In this document: in pieces, positions 9,461-19,241 of the stretch | How the letters are laid out: each line of letters starts with the position of its first letter | Numbering within the stretch: the first letter of the stretch is position 1 | Origin: Methylovorus menthalis | Lineage (GTDB): Bacteria; Pseudomonadota; Gammaproteobacteria; Burkholderiales; Methylophilaceae | NCBI RefSeq assembly: GCF_020523625.1 | Contig: NZ_JAJAQH010000003.1 | Span: 1-64,000, forward strand | Direction: 5' to 3' | DNA length: 64,000 nt | Made by a program: the position numbers and the translations under genes | Notes under the pieces: model-generated | Database searches by the model: none | The model's input: the letters and a program-made list of their open reading frames with translations, nothing else | Told to the model about the DNA's origin: nothing

Positions 9461-10783
9461 TTGGCTAAGGATAATATTTTAGGTACGGTAAGCAAGACCA
9501 GTGAGCTGAAAAGCCGCTTGCTGTTTGTGCTTGGTGCCCTCGTTGTCTATCGCCTAGGTGCGCACATTCCGGTTCCTGGTATTGATCCGGATGTGCTCGC
9601 CAAGTTATTTGAATCGCAAAGTGGTGGCATTCTGGGCATGTTCAACATGTTCTCAGGTGGCGCTCTTTCCCGCTTCACTGTATTCGCGCTGGGTATCATG
9701 CCTTACATTTCGGCGTCCATCATCATGCAGTTGCTGACGGTGGTTTCCCCTCGCATGGAACAGTTGAAGAAGGAAGGTGAAGCTGGGCGTCGACAAATTA
9801 CCAAATACACACGCTACGGCACGGTGTTCCTGGCTACTTTTCAGGCTCTGGGTATTGCGATTGCTCTGGAAGGTCAAGCTGGGTTGGTTTTGGATCCCGG
9901 TCTGATGTTCCGATTCACAGCGGTGATCACGCTGGTAAGTGGCACCATGTTCCTGATGTGGTTGGGTGAGCAGATTACGGAGCGTGGAATTGGTAATGGT
10001 ATTTCGATTATCATTTTTGCCGGTATCGTTGCTGGTTTGCCACACGCTATTGGCGGAACGCTGGAGTTGGCTCGTACAGGGGCATTCTCCATACCACTTG
10101 TGATCTTCTTGTTTGCTGCTGCTGTTCTGGTCACTGCCTTTGTGGTGTTTGTAGAGCGCGGTCAACGCAAAATCACGGTGAACTATGCCAAACGTCAGGT
10201 TGGGCGCAAAGTATTTGGTGGCCAAACAAGTCATTTGCCTTTGAAGTTGAATATGGCGGGTGTTATTCCTCCTATCTTTGCTTCAAGCATTATTTTATTC
10301 CCTGCCACCATGGCAGGCTGGTTTGGAAGCAGTGAGAATTTTTCCTGGCTTAAGGATATTGGTACTACCTTATCGCCTGGTCAGCCGCTCTATATTATTT
10401 TCTTCGCTACTGCGATTGTGTTTTTCTGTTTCTTTTATACGGCATTGGTATTCAATCCAAAAGAAACAGCAGATAACTTGAAGAAGAGTGGTGCTTTTGT
10501 TCCAGGCATACGTCCTGGCGACCAAACTGCTAAGTACATTGATCGCATCATGGGTCGTTTGACTTTGGTAGGTGCACTTTATATTACTGCCGTATGTTTA
10601 CTGCCTGAGTTCCTGATATTGAAATGGAACGTGCCGTTTTACTTTGGAGGGACTTCATTGCTGATTATTGTTGTTGTGACCATGGATTTCATGACACAAG
10701 TTCAAGCGCATTTGATGTCCAATCAATACGAAGGCTTACTCAAGAAAGCCAATTTTAAAGGCGGTGCGGGTATTACTCGCTAA
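9461..10783 (+). CDS. secY: Protein translocase subunit SecY
   Basis: SecY (440 residues) forms the channel of the Sec translocon in the inner membrane. Ten hydrophobic segments are visible, starting with [20 protein letters not shown]; the conserved cytoplasmic loop [19 protein letters not shown] and the C-terminal [20 protein letters not shown] are present. The start is TTG at 9461, eight bases after rplO: it is the only start giving the expected length, and the ribosome binding site is weak (GCAAG), so translation is probably coupled to rplO. Confidence 0.96.
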   Translation: MAKDNILGTVSKTSELKSRLLFVLGALVVYRLGAHIPVPGIDPDVLAKLFESQSGGILGMFNMFSGGALSRFTVFALGIMPYISASIIMQLLTVVSPRMEQLKKEGEAGRRQITKYTRYGTVFLATFQALGIAIALEGQAGLVLDPGLMFRFTAVITLVSGTMFLMWLGEQITERGIGNGISIIIFAGIVAGLPHAIGGTLELARTGAFSIPLVIFLFAAAVLVTAFVVFVERGQRKITVNYAKRQVGRKVFGGQTSHLPLKLNMAGVIPPIFASSIILFPATMAGWFGSSENFSWLKDIGTTLSPGQPLYIIFFATAIVFFCFFYTALVFNPKETADNLKKSGAFVPGIRPGDQTAKYIDRIMGRLTLVGALYITAVCLLPEFLILKWNVPFYFGGTSLLIIVVVTMDFMTQVQAHLMSNQYEGLLKKANFKGGAGITR

Positions 10784-10801
10784 ACAGGCGCAGGTAGCGG
10801 C

Positions 10802-11020
10802 ATGGCAAAAGAAGACAGAATCGAGATGCAGGGCGAGGTTCTTGAGAACCTTCCGAATGCAACGTTTAGAGTTAAGCTGGAAAACGGTCATGTAGTGTTG
10901 GGTTATATCTCTGGGAAAATGCGTATGCATTACATACGTATTCTCCCAGGTGACAAAGTCACAGTCGAAATGACCCCCTACGATTTATCGCGTGCGCGGA
11001 TTATTTTCCGCGCCAAATAA
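10802..11020 (+). CDS. infA: Translation initiation factor IF-1
   Basis: IF-1 (72 residues) is an OB-fold protein that binds the A site during initiation. It begins [19 protein letters not shown] and ends [15 protein letters not shown], close to the canonical sequence. Its place between secY and rpmJ is common in betaproteobacteria. Confidence 0.96.
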   Translation: MAKEDRIEMQGEVLENLPNATFRVKLENGHVVLGYISGKMRMHYIRILPGDKVTVEMTPYDLSRARIIFRAK

Positions 11021-11042
11021 AGTTTTTGCGAAGAGGTGAAAT

Positions 11043-11156
11043 ATGAGAGTTCGTGCTTCAGTCAAGGCGTTATGCCGTCATTGTAAAGTGGTTCGTCGCC
11101 GTGGTGTGGTACGTATTATTTGTACTGATCCACGTCACAAGCAGCGCCAAGGTTAA
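11043..11156 (+). CDS. rpmJ: 50S ribosomal protein L36
   Basis: This 37-residue product begins [15 protein letters not shown] and ends DPRHKQRQG. The zinc ribbon CXXC-X12-C-X4-H is complete, so it is the zinc-binding (C+) form. A GAGG site (AAGAGGTGAAAT) precedes the ATG. It is the last gene before a 129-base gap with a promoter-like site. Confidence 0.95.
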   Translation: MRVRASVKALCRHCKVVRRRGVVRIICTDPRHKQRQG

Positions 11157-11196
11157 TCAGGCAACGCATATTTAGTTGTGAAATCAGCGAATACGA

Positions 11197-11225
11197 TTGT
11201 TAAAACTCGTACAAGCTGTTAAAAT
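11197..11225 (+). promoter_or_regulatory. Sigma-70-like promoter of the alpha block (rpsM)
   Basis: TTGTTA (11197-11202) and TAAAAT (11220-11225) are 17 bases apart in the gap between rpmJ and rpsM. Transcription would start near 11232, giving a leader of about 55 bases before the rpsM ATG. Both hexamers match consensus at four or five positions. Confidence 0.55.
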
Positions 11226-11285
11226 TTTGGGCTTTTTTGGCGATTTGTAAAAAAATTAAATGCGCCATTATTTTGGAGTAGGTAC

Positions 11286-11648
11286 ATGGCTCGTATAGCA
11301 GGGGTAAACATCCCAAATCATAAGCACACTGAAATCGCTTTAACTTCGATTTACGGTGTGGGTCGTAACACTGCGAAGCAGATTTGCTTGGCTGCTGGCG
11401 TTTCTGCCACTGCCAAGATCAAGGATCTGAATGATGCAGAAGTTGAAAAGCTGCGCGACGAAGTCGCTAAGCTCAAGGTTGAGGGTGACTTGCGTCGTGA
11501 AGTTACCATGAACATTAAGCGTCTGATGGATTTGGGCTGCTATCGCGGTGTACGTCATCGCCGTGGCCTGCCAGTCCGTGGTCAGCGCACCAAGACCAAT
11601 GCGCGCACGCGCAAGGGTCCTATTAAGCCTATTAAGGCATCCAAGTAA
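11286..11648 (+). CDS. rpsM: 30S ribosomal protein S13
   Basis: S13 (120 residues) forms bridges to the 50S subunit and contacts P-site t[23 protein letters not shown] and the tail [15 protein letters not shown] are characteristic. A GGAG site is ten bases before the ATG. It opens the alpha block behind a promoter-like site. Confidence 0.97.
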   Translation: MARIAGVNIPNHKHTEIALTSIYGVGRNTAKQICLAAGVSATAKIKDLNDAEVEKLRDEVAKLKVEGDLRREVTMNIKRLMDLGCYRGVRHRRGLPVRGQRTKTNARTRKGPIKPIKASK

Positions 11649-11661
11649 GGAATAATGCAAC

Positions 11662-12051
11662 ATGGCTAAAGCTAACGTACGCGTACGCAAGAAAGTCAAA
11701 AAGAACATTGCCGAGGGCATCGCCCACGTGCACGCTTCTTTTAACAACACGATTATTACGATTACTGATCGTCAGGGTAATGCCTTGTCTTGGGCAACTT
11801 CTGGTGGTGCAGGTTTCAAGGGTTCACGTAAAAGTACTCCTTTTGCAGCGCAGGTTGCAGCTGAAGCCGCCGGTAAGGCAGCTCAGGAATGCGGCGTGAA
11901 GAACCTTGAAGTTCGTATCAAGGGCCCAGGTCCAGGTCGCGAATCTGCTGTTCGCGCACTGAACGCTGTTGGCTTTAAAATCACCAGCATTTCTGATGTG
12001 ACGCCAGTCCCACATAATGGCTGCCGTCCACCCAAAAAGCGCCGCATCTAA
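11662..12051 (+). CDS. rpsK: 30S ribosomal protein S11
   Basis: S11 (129 residues) lies on the 30S platform near the Shine-Dalgarno helix. The segments [18 protein letters not shown] and [10 protein letters not shown] are diagnostic. It follows rpsM by 13 bases. Confidence 0.97.
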   Translation: MAKANVRVRKKVKKNIAEGIAHVHASFNNTIITITDRQGNALSWATSGGAGFKGSRKSTPFAAQVAAEAAGKAAQECGVKNLEVRIKGPGPGRESAVRALNAVGFKITSISDVTPVPHNGCRPPKKRRI

Positions 12052-12080
12052 GCCGCGCCTGATAGAACTAGGAGAATACC

Positions 12081-12710
12081 TTGGCTAGAAATCTTGATCC
12101 AAAGTGCCGTCAGTGCCGCCGCGAAGGCGAGAAGCTTTTCCTGAAAGGTGAAAAGTGCTTCACTGACAAATGCGCGATTGAAAAGCGTAACTTCCCACCT
12201 GGTCAGCATGGTCAGCGCCGTAATCAGCGTTTGTCCGACTATGGTGTGCAATTGCGTGAAAAGCAAAAAGTACGTCGTATCTACGGCATTCTTGAAGGCC
12301 AATTCCGCAGCTATTACGCTGAAGCTGATCGCCTGAAGGGCATCACAGGCGAAAACCTGCTGCAATTGCTGGAATGCCGTCTGGATAACGTTGCATATCG
12401 TATGGGTCTGGGTTCTTCCCGTACTGAAGCGCGTCAAATTGTTCGCCACAACAGCATTCTGGTGAACGGTAAGCGTGTGAATATTCCTTCATATCAGGTT
12501 CGTCCTGGTGATGTGGTGCAGGTTGCTGAAGCTTCCAAGTCACAACTGCGTATCAAGGGTGCTCTGGAAGCTGCTGAACAACGTGGTTTCCCTGAGTGGC
12601 TTGAAGTTGATGTCAAGGCTCTGAAGGGTACCTTCAAGGCTAAGCCTCAGCGTGATGAACTGCCTGCTACCATTAACGAATCGCTCGTGGTTGAACTTTA
12701 CTCTAAGTAA
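12081..12710 (+). CDS. rpsD: 30S ribosomal protein S4, four-cysteine form
   Basis: S4 (209 residues) nucleates 16S rRNA folding and, with S5, affects accuracy. The start is TTG at 12081 with AGGAG seven to eleven bases upstream; the sequence begins [16 protein letters not shown] as in relatives. The N-terminus has Cys at residues 9, 12, 26 and 31, the spacing of the zinc knuckle in Thermus S4, whereas E. coli S4 keeps only the last. The S4 RNA-binding domain (about residues 99-160) and the C-terminal VVELYSK are normal. Confidence 0.96.
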   Translation: MARNLDPKCRQCRREGEKLFLKGEKCFTDKCAIEKRNFPPGQHGQRRNQRLSDYGVQLREKQKVRRIYGILEGQFRSYYAEADRLKGITGENLLQLLECRLDNVAYRMGLGSSRTEARQIVRHNSILVNGKRVNIPSYQVRPGDVVQVAEASKSQLRIKGALEAAEQRGFPEWLEVDVKALKGTFKAKPQRDELPATINESLVVELYSK

Positions 12711-12731
12711 TCCAGGGCCGTAAGGAACATT

Positions 12732-13715
12732 ATGCAAAACAGTCCTACCGAATATTTGAAGCCTCGCGTTGTTGACGTTGAAGTTATCTCGCCTGTGCGT
12801 GCACGGGTGACGCTTGAGCCGATGGAGCGTGGCTTTGGTTATACGCTGGGTAATGCGCTGCGCCGCGTATTGCTTTCTTCAATTCCTGGCTTTGCTATCA
12901 CTGAAGTCAAGATCGACGGCGTGGTTCATGAATATTCCACGCTGGACGGCGTTCAGGAGGATGTCGTGGACATTCTGCTGAATCTGAAGGGTGTTGCCCT
13001 AAAGTTGAACAGCAAGTCGGAAACTACGCTGACACTGAAAAAGTCGGTTGAAGGCGTTGTAACTGCTGGTGACTTTGATACTGGTCACGATGCCGAGATC
13101 GCAAATCCTGGTCATGTCATTGCGCATCTGACCAAGGGTGGCAAGATTGATCTTGAAGTGAAGGTGGAAATGGGCCGTGGCTATCAGCCAGTTCCAGCTC
13201 GCCAGAAGACTGATGAAGATCGTATACTGGGTTTCATCATGGTGGATGCATCATTTAGTCCAATCAACAAGGTAAGCTACCATGTTGAAAGCGCTCGTGT
13301 TGAGCAACGTACTGATCTGGACAAGTTGATCATGGACGTTGAAACCAACGGTGTGGTTGAGCCTGAGCAAGCCATCCGTGATGCAGCTCGCATCCTGATG
13401 GGTCAGCTGTCTGTCTTTGCTGATCTGGAAGGTGCTCCAACCGAAGTTGAAGTGAAGCATACGCCGCAGGTTGATCCTATCCTGTTGCGTCCAGTTGATG
13501 ATTTGGAATTGACTGTACGTTCGGCAAACTGCCTGAAAGCAGAAAATATTTATTACATTGGTGACTTGATTCAGCGCGGTGAAAACGAGCTGTTGAAGGC
13601 ACCTAATCTGGGCCGCAAATCTCTGAACGAGATTAAGGACGTGTTGGCTTCCAAAGGGCTGACACTGGGCATGAAACTTGAAAACTGGCCACCTGTTGGC
13701 CTGGAAAAAGCATAA
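12732..13715 (+). CDS. rpoA: RNA polymerase alpha subunit
   Basis: The 327-residue product has the N-terminal dimerisation domain ([20 protein letters not shown] at about residues 33-52) and the C-terminal domain that contacts UP elements and activators ([20 protein letters not shown]). Alpha dimerises to start polymerase assembly. An AAGGA site lies six bases before the ATG; the operon position between rpsD and rplQ is standard. Confidence 0.98.
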   Translation: MQNSPTEYLKPRVVDVEVISPVRARVTLEPMERGFGYTLGNALRRVLLSSIPGFAITEVKIDGVVHEYSTLDGVQEDVVDILLNLKGVALKLNSKSETTLTLKKSVEGVVTAGDFDTGHDAEIANPGHVIAHLTKGGKIDLEVKVEMGRGYQPVPARQKTDEDRILGFIMVDASFSPINKVSYHVESARVEQRTDLDKLIMDVETNGVVEPEQAIRDAARILMGQLSVFADLEGAPTEVEVKHTPQVDPILLRPVDDLELTVRSANCLKAENIYYIGDLIQRGENELLKAPNLGRKSLNEIKDVLASKGLTLGMKLENWPPVGLEKA

Positions 13716-13739
13716 CAGCAAAGGTGTGAGGGTATCACT

Positions 13740-14129
13740 ATGCGTCATCGCAACAGCAATCGTAAATTAAACCGCACCAGCAGCCATCGTCAGGCAATGT
13801 TGCGGAACATGGCCACTTCACTGCTGCGTCATGAAGTTATTAAAACCACCTTACCCAAGGCTAAGGAGTTGCGTCGTGTCGCTGAGCCACTCATCACCTT
13901 GGGCAAGAATGCCACTCTGGCAAATCGTCGCCTGGCTTTCAGTCGCCTTCGTGACCGTGATATCGTTGGTAAACTGTTCAATGAACTGGGCCCACGCTAT
14001 CTGACACGCAATGGTGGTTACCTGCGTATCCTGAAGTGCGGTTTCCGCGTTGGTGACAATGCGCCTATGGCACTGGTTGAGTTGGTAGATCGCCCAGATC
14101 TGAGCACTGAAGCTGTTGTTGCTGAGTAA
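13740..14129 (+). CDS. rplQ: 50S ribosomal protein L17
   Basis: L17 (129 residues) begins [20 protein letters not shown] and contains [20 protein letters not shown], typical of the family. It lies close to the tunnel exit. It is the last gene of the ribosomal superoperon and is followed by a strong terminator 25 bases downstream. Confidence 0.97.
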   Translation: MRHRNSNRKLNRTSSHRQAMLRNMATSLLRHEVIKTTLPKAKELRRVAEPLITLGKNATLANRRLAFSRLRDRDIVGKLFNELGPRYLTRNGGYLRILKCGFRVGDNAPMALVELVDRPDLSTEAVVAE

Positions 14130-14150
14130 TTAGTCACAACATTGCTGTAA

Positions 14151-14177
14151 AAAAGGCCGGTTACCCCGGCCTTTTTT
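14151..14177. terminator. Two-way terminator after rplQ
   Basis: A 6-bp GC stem, GGCCGG (14155-14160) with CCGGCC (14166-14171), has an A-run on its left and a T-run on its right, so it can end transcription from both strands. It closes the rplQ transcript and, on the other strand, the gene at 14176-14421, whose stop codon overlaps the T-run. Confidence 0.85.
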
Positions 14178-14421
14178 ATTGGGCGCTTTCAATGAGTTTT
14201 GTTATCTCCCCAGCTGAAAATGGCCAGGACAGGCTAGCTTTATTCCCCATCGTAAGTACGGGAATTTTAAGGCTATACGCATTCATCAGTTCCTCGTCTT
14301 CGATAATGTCTATGTAATGCAGTGTTATGTTGGCATATGGTTGGGTAGCCTGGCTTACCAATTCAAATGCCTGATCGCACAAATGGCAACCTTCCGTACC
14401 GTATAGTTTCAATTGAATCAT
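14176..14421 (-). CDS. Glutaredoxin-like (DUF836-type) protein
   Basis: The product (81 residues from the ATG at 14421) has a thioredoxin-fold start LKLYGTEGCHLCDQA with a CXXC pair early in the chain, followed by alternating strand/helix pattern and a cis-Pro segment IPVLTMG. This fits the small glutaredoxin-like DUF836 family; the substrate is unknown. Frame stays open upstream to ATGs at 14508 and 14535, giving up to 119 residues, but those extra residues look non-conserved and no start has a good ribosome binding site. It converges on rplQ and shares its terminator. Confidence 0.7.
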   Translation of the reverse strand: MIQLKLYGTEGCHLCDQAFELVSQATQPYANITLHYIDIIEDEELMNAYSLKIPVLTMGNKASLSWPFSAGEITKLIESAQ

Positions 14422-14602
14422 GCGTTTGTGCCAGTCATAGCAATGAGGAAGTGGCAGATTGCCTTCACCAGTGAATTTAAGGTTTTCGTTAAGTTTAAAA
14501 ACCTCCATAATAACGAAGTTGCATGATGCACGCATAGGTTACCTGCAAAGCGCAGGCTGGATTTTCCTGATGTATTAAGTATTTCTTGGCGGGCTTTAAA
14601 GA

Positions 14603-16039
14603 ATGGCTGATATTCAAGAATCAAAAGAAAGCTTGCAGGAAAGTTTACAGCAGGTCATTACCCTGTTGAGCAAACACAGGCTGGTCGAAGACCTGATCCA
14701 CAAGCAGGACATGCCTAAGCAGCAGCTGGTAGAGACGCTAGTTCACAAGCAGAACCTGGCCGAACTGCAGAAAAAGCTCGATACACTACATCCGGCCGAC
14801 GTTGCTTACATCCTTGAGGCCTTGCCGCTTGAGCAGCGTCTGGATGTATGGGAGCTGGTCAAGGCTGAGCGTGATGGTGAAATCCTTCTTGAGGTATCCG
14901 ATGCCGTTCGACAAACTCTCATTGCCGACATGGACAGCGATGAGTTGCTCGCTGCTGCTGAACAGCTGGATACGGATGAACTGGCTGATCTGGCCCCCGA
15001 TCTCCCTAAAGATGTGTTGCAAGAGCTCCTGGATAGTCTGGACATCCGCAATCGTGAGCGCCTGCAGTCAGCTCTGGGTTACGAGGATGACACCGTGGGT
15101 GCCCTCATGGACTTTGATATCGTCACAATCCGGGAAGACATAACCCTTGAAGTGGCCTTGCGGTATTTGCGGCGTATTGGCGGTTTGCCAGACCACACCG
15201 ACAAACTGTTTGTAGTCGATCGCTATGACATATTGCGCGGAGTGCTACCGCTTAAGCGCATGGTGGTGAATGATCTTGATGCCGAAGTCGCCGACATCAT
15301 GGCCGACGATGCCGTGGTATTTCATCCAGAAGATGAAGCCGATGAAGCTGCCAAGGCGTTTGAACGTTATGACCTGGTCACTGCGCCCGTGGTGGATGCC
15401 AATAACAAGCTGGTTGGCCGGCTAACGGTGGATACCGTCATGGATTACATCCGTGAAGAAGCCGAAAGCGACATGCTCTCGATGGCTGGTTTGCGCGAAG
15501 AAGAGGATCTGTTCTCGTCTGTATGGAAGTCGGTGCAAAACCGTTGGACCTGGTTGGCCATCAATCTTGTCACGGCGTTTGTCGCGTCACGTGTTATTGG
15601 CCTGTTCGAAGACTCCATTGAGAAAATCGTAGCGCTGGCGGCCCTCATGCCCATTGTGGCGGGTATAGGTGGCAACTCAGGCAATCAGACAACGACGATG
15701 ATTGTGCGCGGCTTGGCGCTGGGCCAGATTGCATCACACAATATGAAGTCATTGCTCAAGAAAGAGTTAGGTGTCGCCTTGCTCAACGGTTTGCTCTGGG
15801 GCAGTGTGTTGGGCGTTGTAGCCTATGCGCTTTATCATAATATTGCCCTCGGGTTGGTAATGACCGGGGCGATGACCTTAAATCTGTTACTGGCCGCCAT
15901 CATGGGTGTCATGATTCCTCTGGTCATGACCAAGGTCGGACGCGACCCCGCGGTAGGTTCGAGCGTATTGATTACCGCCATGACGGATAGCGGTGGCTTC
16001 TTTATTTTCCTGGGACTCGCGACGATTTTCTTGTTATGA
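14603..16039 (+). CDS. mgtE: Magnesium transporter MgtE
   Basis: This 478-residue inner-membrane protein has the MgtE layout: an N-terminal helical domain (about residues 45-165, LHPADVAYILEALPLEQR), a pair of CBS domains (about 170-300) that sense magnesium, and five membrane helices at the end, with the pore signature GIGGNSGNQTTTMIVRGLAL. The N-terminus has two similar nine-residue units, LVEDLIHKQ and LVETLVHKQ (residues 27-35 and 42-50), which I recall as common in betaproteobacterial MgtE. The stop overlaps the next gene by four bases, suggesting a two-gene unit with the MscS channel. Confidence 0.94.
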   Translation: MADIQESKESLQESLQQVITLLSKHRLVEDLIHKQDMPKQQLVETLVHKQNLAELQKKLDTLHPADVAYILEALPLEQRLDVWELVKAERDGEILLEVSDAVRQTLIADMDSDELLAAAEQLDTDELADLAPDLPKDVLQELLDSLDIRNRERLQSALGYEDDTVGALMDFDIVTIREDITLEVALRYLRRIGGLPDHTDKLFVVDRYDILRGVLPLKRMVVNDLDAEVADIMADDAVVFHPEDEADEAAKAFERYDLVTAPVVDANNKLVGRLTVDTVMDYIREEAESDMLSMAGLREEEDLFSSVWKSVQNRWTWLAINLVTAFVASRVIGLFEDSIEKIVALAALMPIVAGIGGNSGNQTTTMIVRGLALGQIASHNMKSLLKKELGVALLNGLLWGSVLGVVAYALYHNIALGLVMTGAMTLNLLLAAIMGVMIPLVMTKVGRDPAVGSSVLITAMTDSGGFFIFLGLATIFLL

Positions 16040-17328
16040 ACAGCGACATGCAGCAACTTTGGAAGGAGTTTCTTGCCGATCTGGCGACTCCTGTATTCAC
16101 CTGGCAAGTGGGGATCATCATTGCCGGCTTGCTCTTTGCCTGGTCCATGAATGGAATCTTGCGGGCTTATGTCATGCGCAAAGCCCCTGAGACTTGGAAA
16201 GTCGGTATTGGCGGCATCAACAGGGTGCTGTTCCCGCTGACATCCCTCATATTCATTTACGTCAGTGAATTGATTCTGAAGCACTGGCAGCATACCAGCA
16301 TGCTGCTGATCGCCATGAATCTGCTGGTGGCCATGGCCGTTATTCGGCTGGTAGTCTATGCCTTGCGTTATGTGTTTTCCCCCAGTGCCTGGGTAAGCAC
16401 GATGGAAAATGCAATCTCGAGCACAGTGTGGCTGGTTCTGGCGCTCCATGTCAGTGGCATTCTGCCTGAAATATTGCACACGCTGGAAGATATCAGTTTC
16501 AATATCGGCAAGAGCAAGATGAATCTGCTGTTATTGATACAGGGGTTACTTACCGTATTGATCACCCTGTTTATCGCGCTTTGGCTAAGTCGCTGGCTGG
16601 AAAACCGCTTGATGCGTGCTCAGCAGATCAACATGAATGTGCGGGTGGTATTAAGCAAGCTGATCAGGATAGGGCTGTCGTTTATCGCTATCCTGATGGC
16701 GCTGTCAGCGGTGGGGCTGGATATCACATTGCTGTCGGTGTTTGGCGGCGCACTGGGGGTTGGCCTGGGTTTCGGTCTGCAAAAAATCGCCAGCAATTAC
16801 GTGAGCGGTTTTATCATTTTGCTTGATCGTTCCATGCATATGGGTGACGTGATTACGGTGGATGCGCATTATGGCGTGGTGAGTGAAATGCGCTCCCGTT
16901 ACATGGTGCTGCGCAAGCTGGATGGCACGCAGGTGGTTATTCCCAATGAAACACTCATCACCAGTGCTGTCATTAATCACTCCTACAGCGAACGCAAGGC
17001 GCAGGTCAAAATGCCTTTGCAAGTGAGTTACGAGAGCCCGTTGGAAAGAGCCATGGAGATCATGCAACACGCTGCCATGGCGCAAGATCGCGTGATGCAG
17101 GACCCGCTGCCGGATGTAAAGATCGCCGGCTTTGGCGAGAGTGGCATTGATCTGACCCTGACATTCTGGATACCCGACCCGGAAGAGGGCTCTGGACGGC
17201 TGCAATCCGATATTTATCTGGATATCTGGCGAGCATTCCAGAAGAACAACATCAGTATTCCATATCCGCAGCGCGAAGTGCGTATACTGAATTCAGGGAC
17301 GCCGACAATACCTGCTGCCCAGGGATAA
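16036..17328 (+). CDS. MscS-family mechanosensitive channel
   Basis: The 430-residue product has about five membrane segments before the conserved pore helix and beta domain: GGALGVGLGFGLQKIASNYV and LLDRSMHMGDVITVD (about residues 236-275). MscS-type channels open under membrane tension and release solutes during osmotic downshock. It is larger than E. coli MscS (286 residues) through extra N-terminal helices. The ATGA overlap with mgtE indicates co-translation; some relatives are annotated as small-conductance channels without proven gating. Confidence 0.88.
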   Translation: MNSDMQQLWKEFLADLATPVFTWQVGIIIAGLLFAWSMNGILRAYVMRKAPETWKVGIGGINRVLFPLTSLIFIYVSELILKHWQHTSMLLIAMNLLVAMAVIRLVVYALRYVFSPSAWVSTMENAISSTVWLVLALHVSGILPEILHTLEDISFNIGKSKMNLLLLIQGLLTVLITLFIALWLSRWLENRLMRAQQINMNVRVVLSKLIRIGLSFIAILMALSAVGLDITLLSVFGGALGVGLGFGLQKIASNYVSGFIILLDRSMHMGDVITVDAHYGVVSEMRSRYMVLRKLDGTQVVIPNETLITSAVINHSYSERKAQVKMPLQVSYESPLERAMEIMQHAAMAQDRVMQDPLPDVKIAGFGESGIDLTLTFWIPDPEEGSGRLQSDIYLDIWRAFQKNNISIPYPQREVRILNSGTPTIPAAQG

Positions 17329-17369
17329 GTTGGCGCCCATTTTCGATTGGTTACAGAAAGGAAATCGTC

Positions 17370-18554
17370 ATGACATTCTGGATGTTTGACTTGCCATGGT
17401 GGGGTTACATTCTGGTGGCTTTGGGCCTCACCCACATTACCATTGCTGCTGTCACTATTTACCTTCATCGTTGCCAGGCACACCGCGCGCTGGAGTTGCA
17501 TCCTATTGTTAGCCATTTTTTCCGCTTCTGGTTATGGATGACCACCGGTATGGTGACCAAAGAGTGGGCTGCCATTCATCGCAAGCATCATGCGCATTGC
17601 GAGACGGTGAATGATCCCCATAGCCCGCAAATTCTGGGCATCAAGAAAGTCCTGCGTGAAGGCGCCGAGCTTTATCGTCAAGAAGCGGCTAATGAAGAAA
17701 CCCTGCAGAAATATGGCAGCGGCACACCCGATGATTGGATGGAGCGCAATGTCTACAGCCGTCACAGTGGCCTAGGCATACGCCTGATGCTGGTGATTAA
17801 TGTGCTGCTGTTTGGCCCGCTAGGGCTGACGATCTGGGCTGTGCAGATGGCCTGGATTCCGCTAACCGCGGCGGGCATCATTAATGGGCTGGGGCACTAT
17901 TGGGGCTATCGCAATTTTGCCGCCGCCGATGCCAGTACCAACCTCGTGCCTTGGGGCATCATCATTGGGGGTGAAGAGTTGCATAACAACCACCATGCCT
18001 ATGCCAGTTCCGCACGTCTATCCAGCAAGTGGTATGAGTTTGATATAGGCTGGATGTATATCCGTCTCATGCAGATGAGCCGCCTGGCCAAGGTCAAGAA
18101 AATAGCGCCCAAGGTCAAGTTTGACTGGGCCAAGACGCGGTGTGATCTTGACACCTTGCAAGCGGTCATTACTCATCGGTTTGATGTCATGGGCAAGTAT
18201 GGTGTGATGCTCAAGCAGGCATATAAGGAAGAGATCAGCAAGATTCGTCTGGCGTACCAGCAGCATGGCCACGAAACCACGGTACTTGAGCGTTTGCGTC
18301 ACTGGCTGCATCTGGATGCCAAGGATCTTGAAGTGCAGGACAAGCAAGCGCTTGAGCAGGCACTGACACATAGCGCCCGTTTGCAAACTATCTATCAGCT
18401 CAAGCAGGAGCTTGCGCAGGTTTGGGCGCGTTCCACAGCCTCTCAGGAGCAATTGCTGAAAGGGCTTGAGGACTGGTGCCAGCGGGCTGAAAAAAGTGGC
18501 ATAGCCGCGCTGGAAGAGTTCTCGCGACGCCTGCGTTGCTACCGCATGGCGTAG
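17370..18554 (+). CDS. Membrane fatty acid desaturase (acyl-CoA/lipid delta-9 type)
   Basis: The 394-residue product has the three His boxes of membrane di-iron desaturases: HRCQAH (about residue 34), HRKHHAHC (about 71) and ELHNNHHA (about 190), with hydrophobic pairs between them. Such enzymes put a cis double bond into acyl chains with oxygen and an electron donor, adjusting membrane fluidity. The last 150 residues are a charged, helical extension common to this proteobacterial group (often labelled acyl-CoA desaturase or DesA). An AAAGGA site precedes the ATG, and a terminator shared with rpmG lies downstream. Confidence 0.88.
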   Translation: MTFWMFDLPWWGYILVALGLTHITIAAVTIYLHRCQAHRALELHPIVSHFFRFWLWMTTGMVTKEWAAIHRKHHAHCETVNDPHSPQILGIKKVLREGAELYRQEAANEETLQKYGSGTPDDWMERNVYSRHSGLGIRLMLVINVLLFGPLGLTIWAVQMAWIPLTAAGIINGLGHYWGYRNFAAADASTNLVPWGIIIGGEELHNNHHAYASSARLSSKWYEFDIGWMYIRLMQMSRLAKVKKIAPKVKFDWAKTRCDLDTLQAVITHRFDVMGKYGVMLKQAYKEEISKIRLAYQQHGHETTVLERLRHWLHLDAKDLEVQDKQALEQALTHSARLQTIYQLKQELAQVWARSTASQEQLLKGLEDWCQRAEKSGIAALEEFSRRLRCYRMA

Positions 18555-18718
18555 ATGCTTTTTACTTGTACTTGCTGCTGCCCAAAATTAAATTCGTATT
18601 GGGCGGAGCATCTTGGCAGAGCATCGGGAATGGCCTTTTGCTTCAAGAGGTAATGTATCTGGATCTGAAGCGTGTTAAATAAAACGTCGACTGGTGGTAT
18701 TAAAAGCGCCAGGCAATA

Positions 18719-18745
18719 AAAAAGCCCGCATAAGCGGGCTTTTTT
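18719..18745. terminator. Two-way terminator between desaturase and rpmG
   Basis: A 7-bp stem, AGCCCGC (18723-18729) with GCGGGCT (18734-18740), is flanked by A-rich and T-rich runs and can serve the desaturase gene on the plus strand and rpmG on the minus strand. The remaining 160 bases between the desaturase stop and this hairpin show no gene. Confidence 0.85.
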
Positions 18746-18764
18746 ATTTAAAACCATATCTGAA

Positions 18765-18920
18765 TTACTTCAGCTTGGTTTCCTTGTACAGCACATGCTT
18801 GCGAGCGACAGGATCAAACTTCTTGATTTCCATCTTTTCAGGCATGGTGCGCTTGTTCTTGGTCGTGGTGTAGAAGTGACCAGTGCCAGCGCTAGATTCC
18901 AGTTTGATTTTTTCACGCAT
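18765..18920 (-). CDS. rpmG: 50S ribosomal protein L33 (zinc-free form)
   Basis: This 51-residue product begins [19 protein letters not shown] and ends [10 protein letters not shown]. It has no Cys, so it is the C- form of L33. It follows rpmB by nine bases in the usual rpmB-rpmG pair and ends just before a two-way terminator. Confidence 0.95.
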   Translation of the reverse strand: MREKIKLESSAGTGHFYTTTKNKRTMPEKMEIKKFDPVARKHVLYKETKLK

Positions 18921-18929
18921 GATGAATCC

Positions 18930-19166
18930 TTAGATTTTTTCGCCGCTGGCGCGCAGATCGGCCAGAACAGCGTCAATGCCGTTCTTGTCAATTGTACGCA
19001 AGGCTGCGTTGGTGATACGTAAGCTAACCCAGCGGTTTTCGCTTTCAACCCAGAACTTGCGGTTTTGCAAGTTAGGCAGGAAACGACGCTTGGTCTTGTT
19101 ATTTGCGTGGGAAACGTTATTCCCAACCATCGGCTTTTTGCCGGTTACCTGACATACGCGTGCCAT
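18930..19166 (-). CDS. rpmB: 50S ribosomal protein L28
   Basis: L28 (78 residues) begins [20 protein letters not shown] and closely follows the enteric protein; the start at 19166 is fixed by that conserved N-terminus rather than an upstream in-frame ATG at 19196. A clear sigma-70-like promoter lies upstream at 19196-19225. It is followed by rpmG. Confidence 0.96.
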   Translation of the reverse strand: MARVCQVTGKKPMVGNNVSHANNKTKRRFLPNLQNRKFWVESENRWVSLRITNAALRTIDKNGIDAVLADLRASGEKI

Positions 19167-19195
19167 GGCGGACTCCGAAATTCGAAAAGACCGCA

Positions 19196-19225
19196 TTTAT
19201 ACCATGAAACGAAGCGGCATTTCAA
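19196..19225 (-). promoter_or_regulatory. Sigma-70-like promoter of rpmBG
   Basis: On the minus strand TTGAAA (19220-19225) and TATAAA (19196-19201) are 18 bases apart. The start site would lie near 19189, about 23 bases before the rpmB ATG. Both hexamers match consensus at five positions. Confidence 0.65.
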
Positions 19226-19241
19226 GTTAAATTGCTAGTTT

